DNA from: Aurantiochytrium sp. KH105
Lineage: Eukaryota; Sar; Bigyra; Thraustochytrida; Thraustochytriidae
DNA: 64,000 nt
Assembly (NCBI GenBank): GCA_003116975.1
Contig: BGKB01000197.1
Span: 44,133-108,132, forward strand
Direction: 5' to 3'
The translations under genes and the position numbers were made by a program. Under the pieces are notes generated by a model. The model was given only the letters and a program-made list of their open reading frames with translations. It did not search any database and was not told where the DNA came from. Below, in pieces: positions 20,018 through 30,763 of the stretch (its first letter is position 1; each line of letters begins with the position of its first letter).

Positions 20018-21403
20018 TCAGGAGGTTGAAGAAGAAGAAGAAGAAGAAGAAGAAGAAGAAGAAGAAGAAGAAGAAGAAGAAGAAGAAGAAGAAGAAGAAG
20101 AAGAAGAAGAAGAAGAAGAAGAAGCAGTGGCTTGGAGAAGGGCTGCTCGTGACTCGAACCAAGAGGCGTGATGCGCCCAGAAGGTCTTGGAATCCGACGC
20201 AGACGAAGCTAAGACGCGGCAAATGCTTCCGAGGGCGGTAAAGCGTGCAGCGAGGTCAAAGCCGAGCGCCAAACGCATTTTGGCGAGATCAAGTGGGCAC
20301 AGCGGAAGCAAATTTGGTCCTAAAGATTTTGTTCCATCCAATGCTGGGTCGCCGCCGTCCCTGTGGCCCTTTTTAGTACTCTCCCCCCCCGCCTTGCCTG
20401 CGTCCGCGTCCGGAGCCTCACTCTCGTCTTCTTTTTCTGCCTTCATGAAAGCATTCATGACACAACGCCATGCTACGCAGTGGTCCAATCCAAGAGTATG
20501 CATGGCCTCGTGCACGGCTGTCGCTGCAACGAGGGCTGTGGAAAGCATCGAGGGCGGCTTTTGACGCCGTGCATTTACATTCGGCATCGCACGCTCACAG
20601 CAGTGCACCACGGCAACGCGATCCCCAGTGGCGCGACCCAAAATTTCCGCATCGGGGAGTTCCGGATCAGCAATGCACAGATCCGTGAGAACGATAATGG
20701 CAAAAGTCGATCTTGTAAGATATTCTTCGATGACGTTCATGATGGAAAAAACGTCAACCGCACGCTTTCCCGAGTCCAGAGCCACGGTTTCAAGCGGAAA
20801 GGCAAGGCCTCGCTCCTCATCAATAATGGAAATATCGTCTTTGGAAGCGACCAAAGGAAGTGGTCGCGCATGAGCGATGCTTGCGCCTAAAAAGTAAGCC
20901 TCGAAGACCTTGGCCACCTGTGTGCACATTCGATCCATCGCAGCAAGGTGGGATTTATTTTTCACAAAATGCGCGAGTCGCAGAATTCTCAGGGTTCGAC
21001 GCCCTGGCGTTACCTTGAAGCGCCCAGTGCCCTGGGCGTTTGCTTTACCCACCTTGCCCATTTCTACAAAGTCTTCAAATGTCTGTAATTCGTCGATATC
21101 CTCATCAACAAGACCAGCATCCTTGTCCAAAGGACTGTACAGATCGAGAGCGCGAGGGGCGCAAAGACCTTGATCCTTGCAGAGTTCTCCAAGCCCGCGG
21201 CGTTGGAGACCGCTCAGTCGGCCCGAAGCTGGTTTTAACTGACGTTTCTTTGTTTTCGTCTTGTCTCTTGTCTCGTGCGTCACCTCGCTACTCTTGTTTG
21301 CTGCAGCGTTGCGTCTCTTCCTCTTTGCCGGTGGTGTCCGTGCGCAAGCTTCGTCGTCATCGCTCACAAGTACGACAACCTCGTCTGGCCGTGAAGCAGC
21401 CAT
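20018..21403 (-). CDS. Archaemetzincin-family zinc metalloprotease with polyserine C-terminus
   Basis: 461 aa from the ATG at 21403; the frame is open further upstream but that part is Gln/Ser-rich repeat and looks non-coding. The zinc site is at about residue 297: HEAMHTLGLDHCVAWRCVM, which fits the archaemetzincin consensus HExxHxxGxxHCxxxxCxM (AMZ1/AMZ2 in animals). A family-typical LCPLDLAKMR block follows near the end. The N-terminal 60 residues are basic and nuclear-like. AMZ proteins are aminopeptidase-like proteases of poorly known biology. Oddity: the last 30-odd residues are nearly all serine, coded by a TCT run that is the complement of a (GAA)n tract; the stop follows at once. The tail is probably a recent repeat expansion into the 3' end. 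Confidence 0.88.
   Translation of the reverse strand: MAASRPDEVVVLVSDDDEACARTPPAKRKRRNAAANKSSEVTHETRDKTKTKKRQLKPASGRLSGLQRRGLGELCKDQGLCAPRALDLYSPLDKDAGLVDEDIDELQTFEDFVEMGKVGKANAQGTGRFKVTPGRRTLRILRLAHFVKNKSHLAAMDRMCTQVAKVFEAYFLGASIAHARPLPLVASKDDISIIDEERGLAFPLETVALDSGKRAVDVFSIMNVIEEYLTRSTFAIIVLTDLCIADPELPDAEILGRATGDRVAVVHCCERAMPNVNARRQKPPSMLSTALVAATAVHEAMHTLGLDHCVAWRCVMNAFMKAEKEDESEAPDADAGKAGGESTKKGHRDGGDPALDGTKSLGPNLLPLCPLDLAKMRLALGFDLAARFTALGSICRVLASSASDSKTFWAHHASWFESRAALLQATASSSSSSSSSSSSSSSSSSSSSSSSSSSSSSSSTS
20027..20124. repeat. (GAA)n triplet repeat inside a 3' coding end
   Basis: About 32 uninterrupted GAA units on the + strand (TTC on the other). It is translated as polyserine in the minus-strand protease and is open in five or six frames, which explains several false frames here. 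Confidence 0.97.
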
Positions 21404-22994
21404 CGTCTCTCCCTCCCTTTGGAGCGTGCCGTCCAACTGCTGGTCGTTCTCGCTTTGGCTTTGGCTTTGGCTTTGGCTTTGCTTTGGCTTTGGCTCTGGC
21501 TGCTGGCGGTGGCAGTCTGGGTGGGTGGCCGGCACGTGCAGTCCCAGCCTGACGGTGAGTGTGGTGAGCGTCAAAGCGATCTTCTTTGTTTGTTGATTTC
21601 CGGCCTGTTCGGCGTGGCATACGATCGACACGAATGGAACTGGAAGAAAAATGAGAGCGACTTCAGAATCGCGGTGCGCAATCTGCGATACGAGCAAGAG
21701 GGGAAAGCCAGAGAGGATCTTGAGCTCAAAGTATGCGACCTCGAAATGGGCAATCGATACCTAGAGGAAGAAGACGTTCTGCACGACACTGCAGTGAGAC
21801 GTTTTTTTTTTGGTTTTGATCATGACGACGAGGATGATGAGATAGCGTGATCCGACGTCGTTAGAAAAAATAAAATAAAAAATATGGAGCACTTCGAGCT
21901 GGCCCGATAGGAACGCGTCAGCTCCTCCTCCTCCTCCTCCTTCTCCCATTATGGACGAAAAAGTGGCAAAAAGGAAAAAATGCACTTGCTTCAAGCAGAT
22001 CTACACTCATTTCGAAGCGATGCAAAAGACGTTATGTTTTGCCGGTACACTCGTAACCTTTTGGTGATTTTAAGGTATTTTCCGGCTCTTACGTCAGGTA
22101 CCAGGTGATGTTTGTAATGCTGAGGACACCAAAGCGGCAGAAGGTTTGCAACATTTATGCGTAGACCTGATTAATCGGGTACTTGAGGTCGCGTCTCCTA
22201 GCTGATGATGCTCTGGGAAAGTCTGTATGAGAATCTCACGAGGTCGAGTTCGGTATAGTACTACCGATCATTCACGTGGCGTGCTGAGGATGTTCCTCAT
22301 CCTCATTAAAATGCGGATCCTCATTTGGCAATCGCTTGCTTGACTTGACTTCATGAGCGTACTACACGTGCACCAACATTTTATTTATAAGATTCGATGA
22401 CTACCTTCTTCCTCGATCCCCTTCGAGCAACATCTTTTTCTGATAGTAACGCCGCGTCTTCAGATTGTCTGCGATGAACTAGGTATAAGCGAGCATCGTC
22501 TTAACGGGCCTACGTCTACTGCCACCGCGAAAGGCAAACATCGTTGCAAAAAAATTGCGGTTGCCTCTTTATTTTACTTTTTGCCTTGAAGTCTGTTTGC
22601 ATGCATACATGAACAAAGGTCAGTCATCTCGTGCCGCCAACTCGAGCTCGCCATCACGACCGTCACAAAGGTCTTTTGCTCTTACCAGCTCGCGCCGAAT
22701 CAGTCTCTACAATTCTGTGAGGCGAAGATCGAATTGGATTTCTTTTGAGCAGGTAGTAAGTAGCCTAGTAGTAGTAGGCTAGGCCTAATGCGGCAAAGCA
22801 CATCAACAACGACGAGAAGAAGCGGTCGTGGCGTCTCGTGAGGCACCGACCCCGCGACGGCGCCGACGGAGGAGCCAAAGGCGCGGCGTGAGCCCCTGCC
22901 TTTCCACCCTCTGCATTCCGAGCCGGAAGATCGTTCAGGTTGAGAGGCACGAAACGGCGGCAACGCGAGCGAGTAAGACTTTGGCGAAGACGCC
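21404..22994. other. Long divergent intergenic region
   Basis: 1591 bases between the protease (-) and the next + gene. The first 300 bases contain GGCTTT hexamer repeats that keep frames open. From about 21860 to 22990 the DNA is more AT-rich than the genes, with many stops in all frames. I found no tRNA, rRNA or protein remnant that I could support. Confidence 0.45.
21451..21500. repeat. (GGCTTT)n imperfect hexanucleotide repeat
   Basis: About eight GGCTTT units with one TTT-GCTTT interruption, just upstream of the protease ATG. Confidence 0.85.
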
Positions 22995-25181
22995 ATGCCG
23001 ACGCGACGCCAAACTCGTCTTCAGCAGCGGCAGCAGCTCTCTGCGCAGGACGCAGCAGAAGAGGAGGCCGGCGAGCCAGCAGGAGGCGAGAATGCGCCAC
23101 CCGCCACGCGGAGGACATCGAGGAAGCGCAACAGTGTAAGCTCCTTGGAGCCAGTAGAAGCCGCAGAGACAGCTACACCACCTGCAAAACGCACGAGAAG
23201 GGCCAGTCGCACCGCGGGAAGGGCGGCGAGCGCGCCATCCGTGCAGCAAGGCCAAGACACTAAGAGACAGCCGGCCACTCGCAAACGTGGAGGAGCTGAT
23301 GCGGCTGTCGAAGTCGAATCGAAGGTGAACAAAACATCTACGGATGAGAAAATCACTGATGTCAAGTCTCAGGATCGCGCAAAAGATGGCCCTGCCCTTC
23401 CGCAGCCGTCGCTCTGGCCGTGCAAGAAAAAAAACAAAGATCTCCATGAGAAAATTGACCCAGAGGCCGCAGTGTGGATCGCAAGCCTTGAGAAAGTCCT
23501 GGAAAACCAGGCTGACCCCGCGACTGCACGGATAAAAGAACTGGTCGCATCAGCACCAACAAATGGGCTACTCGTTCCCTCGAAAGAATCGAACTCCGCT
23601 TTGGAAAACCAAGAACGTGGAAAAGAAGCATTGTCTCGCGCCGTTGCTGGCCTGAAAGAAGCAAACCGCAGGATCGAGGCCAGACATGGCCGCGACAATG
23701 ACGAGGAAGAGGAATCTGCCACTATGCGCGAGGCGATCGCAGCTCTGTCCCGGGCACTAGGAATCGTGTATGGCGCTGCAGCCTTTGAACTTGGCGTCCA
23801 GACCATCAATGTAGATCATCCGAGCGCCACAGAAGACGTTCTCAAGGTGATCGCGTCCTCAACGTCACTGTCCGACGCGGGCGCGCGTCGTTGCGAGCTG
23901 GAAAAGATCACGAGTTCGCACCGATACGGAAAACGGGGCTGCAATGCCCACCATCTATTGCAGGAGCTATTGCATCGGCAAAAAGCCCTTCTCCCTCTCG
24001 GCAAGCCCGAGGCATTTTCACTCGAGAATGCGGCATACACGCTCGGATTTTTTGAGGGGCTCGCAAACAAGTCATTCGAGCAAAGTCCAGAAAAACCATC
24101 AGCTTCTCATGATAACCGCCCGGGAAGTTCGGATAATAGTGACCGGGGAGATGAGGAAGAGGAAGACGACGACAAGAGCAGCGCTCCGGTCTCTGTGGCT
24201 GAGCGTGCAGCACGACCTGCACGCAAGGCCTCATCAAAGGCAGAAGAAACCGCGTCAACGTTACAGCAAAAGAGATCCTCTCCCGATCCTGAGTCGAGTG
24301 CTGCGAAAGTATCGTCAAGCGCCGAGGTGTCGAGCCTCGAAGATGAAGACGAAGAAGATGAAGAAGAGGATGATGACGATGAAGATGACGATGAAGATGA
24401 CGACGACGACGACGATGACGACAACGACGATGAAGTCAGCAACGAAGAAGTCAGCGGCGAAGGTGAAGGCAGAGGCGGCAGTAGGAGCGGTAGCAGTCGA
24501 AAGTCATCCCGTCACGCTCGCGACGAAGATGGATCAAAGAAAGCGAAGAAAAGTAAAAAGGACAAGAAAGACAAGAAGAAGAAAAAGAAAAAGAAAAAGA
24601 AAGAGAAAAAGGAGAAGAAAGAAAAAAAGGAAAAGAGAGACAAACATGAATCGTCGTCGAGGAAGCGCCGACGCGAGTCCCCATCGCCAGAAGACGCGAC
24701 AATGGCTAAAGGAGAAGAGGTCAAGAGTCGGCGCAGCGAGAGCACTGCTCTCGGGCACGAAGCGCATGATTTACGGGACGCAAATTTCACAAATGGCTCA
24801 CAGACTCGTTTGGCATCCACAAATGCCGCACCACTACCACCACTACCAAGCACACTCGAACGGGCGCCATCCCGAGACCCTGTTGTACGCTGGCCAGAGG
24901 ATACCAAGACTCGATTCATGCGTCTCCTCAGCCGACTTGATCGCGTCAAGCTCTCTGAAGAGGGAAACGCATCTATGTTTCTTAATCGCTTTCCCAAGGT
25001 TGTGACAAGCATTTTTCCAGTCGATGCGGAGGGGGTTTCTGTCAAGGATCCCATCGTCCCGACTATTCCCGTGGACAGAGGCTGGCGTCCCCATGGCTTG
25101 GCCTGGTGGGGTGTTCAAGAGTATCCTCCAGGGTACCAGAGAGATTGGTTAGCTTCGGACTCTTCGACGCCCTCAATATGA
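22995..25181 (+). CDS. Acidic/lysine-rich nuclear-type protein, unknown function
   Basis: 728 aa, ATG at 22995. No family recognised. The N-terminus (1-110) is Arg/Lys/Ala-rich with basic clusters (PAKRTRRASR) suggesting a nuclear location. Residues about 135-365 look folded and mostly helical. An extreme acidic run (about 450-480, nearly all Asp/Glu) is followed by a lysine block (about 513-555), then a Ser/Arg stretch. The C-terminal 100 residues are ordered again: RFMRLLSRLDRVKLSEEGNA, then DRGWRPHGLAWWGVQEYPPG. Alternating acidic and basic tracts are common in chromatin or nucleolar proteins, but no function can be stated. Confidence 0.78.
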   Translation: MPTRRQTRLQQRQQLSAQDAAEEEAGEPAGGENAPPATRRTSRKRNSVSSLEPVEAAETATPPAKRTRRASRTAGRAASAPSVQQGQDTKRQPATRKRGGADAAVEVESKVNKTSTDEKITDVKSQDRAKDGPALPQPSLWPCKKKNKDLHEKIDPEAAVWIASLEKVLENQADPATARIKELVASAPTNGLLVPSKESNSALENQERGKEALSRAVAGLKEANRRIEARHGRDNDEEEESATMREAIAALSRALGIVYGAAAFELGVQTINVDHPSATEDVLKVIASSTSLSDAGARRCELEKITSSHRYGKRGCNAHHLLQELLHRQKALLPLGKPEAFSLENAAYTLGFFEGLANKSFEQSPEKPSASHDNRPGSSDNSDRGDEEEEDDDKSSAPVSVAERAARPARKASSKAEETASTLQQKRSSPDPESSAAKVSSSAEVSSLEDEDEEDEEEDDDDEDDDEDDDDDDDDDNDDEVSNEEVSGEGEGRGGSRSGSSRKSSRHARDEDGSKKAKKSKKDKKDKKKKKKKKKKEKKEKKEKKEKRDKHESSSRKRRRESPSPEDATMAKGEEVKSRRSESTALGHEAHDLRDANFTNGSQTRLASTNAAPLPPLPSTLERAPSRDPVVRWPEDTKTRFMRLLSRLDRVKLSEEGNASMFLNRFPKVVTSIFPVDAEGVSVKDPIVPTIPVDRGWRPHGLAWWGVQEYPPGYQRDWLASDSSTPSI

Positions 25182-25576
25182 TCATCTAAAGTCGCAGGCT
25201 ATCTCATTGTTTCTTTCTGTCGTACTTTTGTTCCTTTGTTCTTATTTTGCCCCGCCCCCCACACACACCTTTCGCGATAATCATCACCTTTGGCGAGCAC
25301 GCCCAAGAAGCCAACGAAAAGAAGCCAGAGGCAAGAGCAATAGATCATCTTGCAAGTGAGAGTATGGAACAAAAGCGAATTGTGCCGCCTCGAATCGCGC
25401 CACGTGGAGTTGCTTCGTATAAAAATAAAAAGGAGGAAAGAGAGTAGGCCTACTATACGGGAACGATACTTGTCTGTCCAAAGGATTCTTGAAATCGATG
25501 CCAATAGCTTGGGCAGCTAGCTAGCTGTCCATCGAAAAGTTGCTGTAAACTTTTTTCCTTTTCTTTTTTACTCACA
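25182..25576. other. Convergent 3' intergenic region
   Basis: 395 bases between converging genes, with a C-run plus CACACACA stretch near 25250. Nothing else seen. Confidence 0.45.
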
Positions 25577-28500
25577 TCAGTTGTTGTGAACTTTGCTAAG
25601 AAGGGTGCTAATTTGGTGGTTCACGTGCGAGCGCGCCTCGGGCTGAATATCATCAGAGTGAAGGCCACCAACAACGACGGCAAGGTTCTCGAGCAGATCG
25701 CGCACGCGAGGGTCTGTGAAAATCCTGCCGTCCTGTTGCGTGCCGAACTTGTTGATTAAAGTCACAATGGCGCTCGCCACGTGCAGCTTGGAGCGCTCCG
25801 AGTACCATACCTGATCATTCTCTTCGCCCTCGGAGAGGAAAGCCAAGCCAATAGGCTGCGCGTTCGAATTGATCTTCTTGTTGTAGTTGGCATACGCGTC
25901 GAGCAAGTCCGACTGCGCGATACCAATCTCTAGCATGAGCCGGACAACCCAGGCGTCCCACCCGCCAGCGGCACCGCTGGGGTAAAACGTGGACAAGTCC
26001 TCGAGGCCCTGAATGAGATACTCGTGCGGAAACGCAAATGAGGCCCGCGATCCGTCAACGTAGAACTTGCTACCGAGATCAAGCACGCACGAGTGCAGAG
26101 GGGCGACAAGATCTTGCATTGGAGGAATCTCGGAAACACCAACGCGCGCCCGTGCAAGGCATTCACGTATAATGTTCTTGTACACCGTCTGCAGCTCCTC
26201 GATATCTCGGTAGTCGCACTCCTGCATGATTCGAATGCACGATTCCCACAGTCCAAAGCGAAATGCGTAGTCATTGTACAGATCGCTGGAGTCTACCAGT
26301 GTCCACGTCAGTGTCTTGAGTGCCTGTCGTCTCGCACGAACTTCCTCGGACCACTCACGACGCATGGCGCTGGAGGCCTCGCTAAAGTCCTCCTGCTCCA
26401 TGGCGTGTGTGCGACCCTCTAGCTGGAAGAACACAGATTCTTGCAATTGCGCGACGTCGAGTTGATCCTTGAGATAAAAGACGTCCAGGCCCCGTCCGGC
26501 GTGTGCTGCCCCTTGCGCGGCCTTGCCGTACGTGAGAGCCATGTTAAAGTACTTGATCCGTTGATGAATGTTGGGCGGTCGCGTCGCCTGTTCGGCAGCC
26601 TGCGTTAAAGGCTGGCTTCCATTTGCAGATGCCGACTCGCTCGAGCCGCCATCCGTGAGGAGCTGGCGGACGTCGAGCTTGGCAAGGCTCTGTACAACCT
26701 CGGCTGCGCGGGCAAACTCCTCGTGCCTTGCAAGCCACTCGACTTGCAAGAGAAGGTGCATATCCCGGTGAAAGGGCGGCTCGTAAATACCAGGTCCAGC
26801 TTTACGAGGATCGTTGGCGACTGCGTCCCCAAGAAACTGCACAATAAAGGGCGTGCGCACGTCGAGCAGAAGCTGGCGAAAACCCTTGCCCAAGAACCAA
26901 TCGTACAGCGTGTAGTGCCACAGCGCGTCCTTGGCGTCAAGGGCGAGTTGCAATGCAGTCTGCATGGGGTCCCCGCTGTTCTTGGCGGCCCCGTCCTGCA
27001 GTGTGGCGAGGGAAACTGAAGCAGCACCCTTGGGCAGGCAGCGCGCCAAGATCTGCACCGCGCGGTCGTAGCAAAACTCCCGTACGGCCATGAAAGATCC
27101 ACTCATGCTTCCTGACTCGGGACTCGGAAGCGTGTCGACGCCCTGGCCTGCAAAGCAATCGGCGCAATACAGCGCCAGCTCCACGGCAGCATCAGGCCGC
27201 CCAAAGCTTTCAAACTTTTCGCAGGCGTCCCGGAGCGTTGTTTGCGTCACCTCAATATTGGCGGCGCCGCTTGACGAGACAATCTTTCGAAAGCCGCGAC
27301 GCAGCCTGTCGAGGGCCTCCTGAATATGCTCATTACGCTCCTGCGCAAGCGTGGCCTCTTCTGCAGCGGCGATCTTCTCAAAGGCGGAGATTTGCAGAGC
27401 ATCGCCTTCGGAGAAGAAGGCAGGGCAGAAGCGCTCCAAGCGTGCTACCAGCTCGCGTGCAGCAGCACGCGGGCTCCGCTCCACGAGGGTTTTGACCATT
27501 GCGCATGCCACAATCTTGCCTTGCTTCGAGGTAACGAGCCTGCTCCATGTCATGCTGGCCAGCTCGGAACGCAAATCCCCGTCAAGGTAGAGGACCAAAC
27601 GGGCAAAGCGCATGCTAGGGAGGGTCTGCAAAATATCCATGAGCAAGAGACCCTGAATCGTGCGGTCCACAAGCTGATAAATTTGCGCAATCTCAATGTT
27701 CTCCAGCGATTGGGCACTGGGGCCACGGGGCAAGCCGATGCGCCCCGAAGAAACCCACGCGGACACCTGCTGATCGAAATTCATTGTTCCGCCCGCAGAG
27801 TTCTGTGCGTGCTGGTACTCGCGAATTGCGTCCGAAAAGGGCGCCTGCGTCGACAAAAACTGCTTGAGACGCGCCAGTGGACGCACGAGCATGACGAGCT
27901 GATCAGGAGAAAATCGACACCGGACAACGGGAGCATCGGCAGTCTCTTTGAACATTTGCTCGGCACCGACCGTGACGGACCACTCCCAGATCGGACGCAA
28001 AAGTCGAGTGGCGTGCAGGCAAATGCCCGAGTAGCAGCCCGAGTGCTGGAGACCTCCCGTTTCTTCCACGGCGCGAGAAGCGCTGGGAACGAGCGAGGTC
28101 ATGCCGCCGGCACCATTTACGCCGCTCGGAGCGCGGGACCCCATCTGGCCCCCAGTGGTCTGGGTAAAGCATGGCAAGGACTGATGGTGTGTGGGGAACG
28201 AGGCGTCTGGTGACAAGTTTGCGATGCCGTACCCAATACGCCGGAACCAAAGCGCGGCGCGTCGGGCAACCCATTGGTTCTGCGTTGCCTCGTCCGAGGC
28301 CCCGGAGTCAGCGAATGGGCTTGGATCGTCGTTTGCAGCGCCACGGTTCGAAGTCTCGTCCGCATCATCCGGATATCCAGCCTTGCAAGCGATGGCGAGA
28401 CACATGGAGCAGCTCTCGTCGAGACCGTACTGCTTAAAGAACTCTTCAATGTCGGCGTTTGAGCCAGGATCCGGGCCCCTCAACAGCGCATAGAGCTGGT

Positions 28501-30763
28501 TGATGGGGCGATTCTTGACGAGGACCCAAAGTCCGTGCGAAGTGAGGACCAAAAAGTACCGACGTGGCATGACGTGCTGCTTGGCCAGCTCGGACAACGA
28601 GAGAACTTTGCTGCGCATCTGGGAGGACGTCGCTGATGCTGCCCAGCCATTCGGTAAGGACGGTGTGCTAGGGTCTTCAGGTGACTTGCGTTTGGCCCCG
28701 GAGAGCGTCGAGGTCGCCGTCGATCCACCCTTGCTTGCGGGTCCGGTGCTGCGCGAACTGCCACTGTTTTTGGCTGTCGATTCCTTTCGCACGGGCACAG
28801 GGTCCGGGGCGTAAATCATGTGGCCGTATACGAGCTCCTCGTCCTCGCTCACGGTCGGGTCAAAGGTTGCCTCGCACATGTCCCAAACGCGACCCGCTGG
28901 GAGCGACCGCGCCGATCGTCGAGCGGCAATGTCCGAGGCCGAGGGGCGAGGACTTGGGCCTTGTTCGAGAACATCGAGGTCAACAATCTCATGATAAGCT
29001 TCTTGCTGCCAGCGTAAAGGCGGGAAGGCTGCTGGGACCGGGATCTGCCCCCCTTGCTGCTGACGTACTTGTTGCTGGTGAGGGCCCTTTGGCGAGGTCG
29101 CAGCACCGGCGGTGGCGCTCTGCCGCATGCCTAGATCTGTTGAAAAAGCAGAGAGAGTGTACTCGGCATTTCGATGACCATTCGTGTTAGACGTCGCGCT
29201 GTTCGCGTTCGCGCCGCCGCCACTGACCAAGTCAGGAAGGCTCTTTCCCTCACCAACGTTGGCAAGCAGAGTGACTCCATCGGCGTAAACTGCAGCACCA
29301 ACAACGCTTGAGGTCTCCGGCCCAGGGCTGATGCCCTCCTGGAGGGCCTCCATGGAGCTACGCGCGTGAGGAAGATGTCGCTGCGCAAGCAGGCTCGTGC
29401 TCAATGCGTTGCCCGGGCCAAGGCCCTGGTTCGCGCCCTGACTGGCGCTCTTTTGCTGCTCCTTGTTGGGAGGACCGCGGACGTGGTCAACGTAAAAGTC
29501 GATGCCGTTCTTGTCGCCTTTGCGCGTCGTGAGAAAGATGCGCACGCCCAGATGTGTAATGGCAACAAGGTGAATCGAATCGCTTTCCTGCTTGCGCACG
29601 ATATTGAGCGACACGATACGGAGAGATTCAGCAAGGTCAGCCTTGCGAACACCACTTCGACCGATTCGTTGATTGTTGACAAAGTTTCGCACGAGCGGCG
29701 TCAGGTCTTTCGACCCAACGACCGCGGTAATGCCCCCAGAGGAACTCCCGTCGCTGCCAGCGCCCTGTTTCCGAGGAGAGAGACGGTACAAAGACAGGGT
29801 CGACCGGTCCGACAACGTGTACAAGAGATCACGCTCATGATCGACGAGAACCTTGACGAGGGGATCCGGAGAGCCCGTGAGATTTTTAAGGAAGCTCGGC
29901 ACGAGCCATGAGCCTGCGCTCGATAGTTCTACCTTGCGACATTGGCGCTTGAGGCCCAGCGAATGCAAGACACCAGGAGCCTCATAGACAAACTCGTAGA
30001 GCGAGCCGTCGTGGCCTGCCATGAAAATGCGCCCATCAGCGGTTCCTGCAATGGAGCGCATGGGAACGTTGTCAGTCGCCATATTGTACTCTGTGGGCTC
30101 CAAGATAATGTCACCGTACACGGGGTGGCCCACGATCTTGAGCTGCAAGAGAAGAACTTCGACAGGCGTTGAGATAGCGACAATGTATTCTACGTCCGCG
30201 TCGAAGATGCCCGGGCGGGGACGCGCCAGACCTACAGAGACGATGAGCTGGTCAACGCCATCGTAAACGTAAAAGTCGTCCTCCTTGTAGTAGTTCCACA
30301 GGAAGAGTCGGTTGTCGATGGTGATCCAAGCGCGGTTGATTTCGTGAAAGAGGCCCATGAACATTTCGCACTCGATCTGCGAGTAAAGCGTGCGGATCGC
30401 GCGCGGGATCGGGCAGCAGTCCACGGCCTCGACGGAAGGGAGCCAGTTCACGGTGGCCCCGACGCCTGGCACGCGGAACTTGCTGAATTTGTCCAGGTAG
30501 TAGAACTGCGGCTCGGTGTCGTTGTTATGGGTGTCCTTGAGCTGCTGCGTCAGCTCCAGCTGCTCTTGCCCATTCCGGCGCGCGTCCGCCGCGAATCTAC
30601 CGAGGGCCGCCGACGTCCTCTCGAGGCGCGCGAAGTCGTCTCGCTCGTCGTCCCCGCTCCCCTTCGCGGCCGCCGCCGTCTTCTTGCCCGCAGAGCCCGC
30701 CAGCGCCAGCGAGAGCGGCGCGCCGTTATGCCCGCCGCCGCCGCGCGGGGCCAGCATCATCAT
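25577..30763 (-). CDS. NUP155: Nucleoporin Nup155 / Nup170 family
   Basis: 1728 aa from the first ATG at 30763 (an MMM run); the frame is open to 30856 but that codon is GTG. Nup155/Nup170 is a core scaffold nucleoporin of the inner ring, linking to Nup53/Nup35 and the membrane. Seen: an N-terminal beta-propeller with the family signature (YYLDKFSKFRVPGVGATVNW; then LPSVEAVDCCPIPRAIRTLY, IDNRLFLWNYYKEDDFYVYD); low-complexity insertions in the propeller; and a long C-terminal alpha-solenoid ending near DDIQPEARSHVNHQISTLLS. Longer than human NUP155 (1391 aa), mainly because of Ser/Gly/Pro-rich inserts. Family call is firm. Confidence 0.95.
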   Translation of the reverse strand: MMMLAPRGGGGHNGAPLSLALAGSAGKKTAAAAKGSGDDERDDFARLERTSAALGRFAADARRNGQEQLELTQQLKDTHNNDTEPQFYYLDKFSKFRVPGVGATVNWLPSVEAVDCCPIPRAIRTLYSQIECEMFMGLFHEINRAWITIDNRLFLWNYYKEDDFYVYDGVDQLIVSVGLARPRPGIFDADVEYIVAISTPVEVLLLQLKIVGHPVYGDIILEPTEYNMATDNVPMRSIAGTADGRIFMAGHDGSLYEFVYEAPGVLHSLGLKRQCRKVELSSAGSWLVPSFLKNLTGSPDPLVKVLVDHERDLLYTLSDRSTLSLYRLSPRKQGAGSDGSSSGGITAVVGSKDLTPLVRNFVNNQRIGRSGVRKADLAESLRIVSLNIVRKQESDSIHLVAITHLGVRIFLTTRKGDKNGIDFYVDHVRGPPNKEQQKSASQGANQGLGPGNALSTSLLAQRHLPHARSSMEALQEGISPGPETSSVVGAAVYADGVTLLANVGEGKSLPDLVSGGGANANSATSNTNGHRNAEYTLSAFSTDLGMRQSATAGAATSPKGPHQQQVRQQQGGQIPVPAAFPPLRWQQEAYHEIVDLDVLEQGPSPRPSASDIAARRSARSLPAGRVWDMCEATFDPTVSEDEELVYGHMIYAPDPVPVRKESTAKNSGSSRSTGPASKGGSTATSTLSGAKRKSPEDPSTPSLPNGWAASATSSQMRSKVLSLSELAKQHVMPRRYFLVLTSHGLWVLVKNRPINQLYALLRGPDPGSNADIEEFFKQYGLDESCSMCLAIACKAGYPDDADETSNRGAANDDPSPFADSGASDEATQNQWVARRAALWFRRIGYGIANLSPDASFPTHHQSLPCFTQTTGGQMGSRAPSGVNGAGGMTSLVPSASRAVEETGGLQHSGCYSGICLHATRLLRPIWEWSVTVGAEQMFKETADAPVVRCRFSPDQLVMLVRPLARLKQFLSTQAPFSDAIREYQHAQNSAGGTMNFDQQVSAWVSSGRIGLPRGPSAQSLENIEIAQIYQLVDRTIQGLLLMDILQTLPSMRFARLVLYLDGDLRSELASMTWSRLVTSKQGKIVACAMVKTLVERSPRAAARELVARLERFCPAFFSEGDALQISAFEKIAAAEEATLAQERNEHIQEALDRLRRGFRKIVSSSGAANIEVTQTTLRDACEKFESFGRPDAAVELALYCADCFAGQGVDTLPSPESGSMSGSFMAVREFCYDRAVQILARCLPKGAASVSLATLQDGAAKNSGDPMQTALQLALDAKDALWHYTLYDWFLGKGFRQLLLDVRTPFIVQFLGDAVANDPRKAGPGIYEPPFHRDMHLLLQVEWLARHEEFARAAEVVQSLAKLDVRQLLTDGGSSESASANGSQPLTQAAEQATRPPNIHQRIKYFNMALTYGKAAQGAAHAGRGLDVFYLKDQLDVAQLQESVFFQLEGRTHAMEQEDFSEASSAMRREWSEEVRARRQALKTLTWTLVDSSDLYNDYAFRFGLWESCIRIMQECDYRDIEELQTVYKNIIRECLARARVGVSEIPPMQDLVAPLHSCVLDLGSKFYVDGSRASFAFPHEYLIQGLEDLSTFYPSGAAGGWDAWVVRLMLEIGIAQSDLLDAYANYNKKINSNAQPIGLAFLSEGEENDQVWYSERSKLHVASAIVTLINKFGTQQDGRIFTDPRVRDLLENLAVVVGGLHSDDIQPEARSHVNHQISTLLSKVHNN

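Noticed and set aside
20130-20165. B-box-like GGTTCGAGTC on the minus strand
   Set aside because: The flanking arms do not pair as a T-stem, and it lies in the protease coding sequence.
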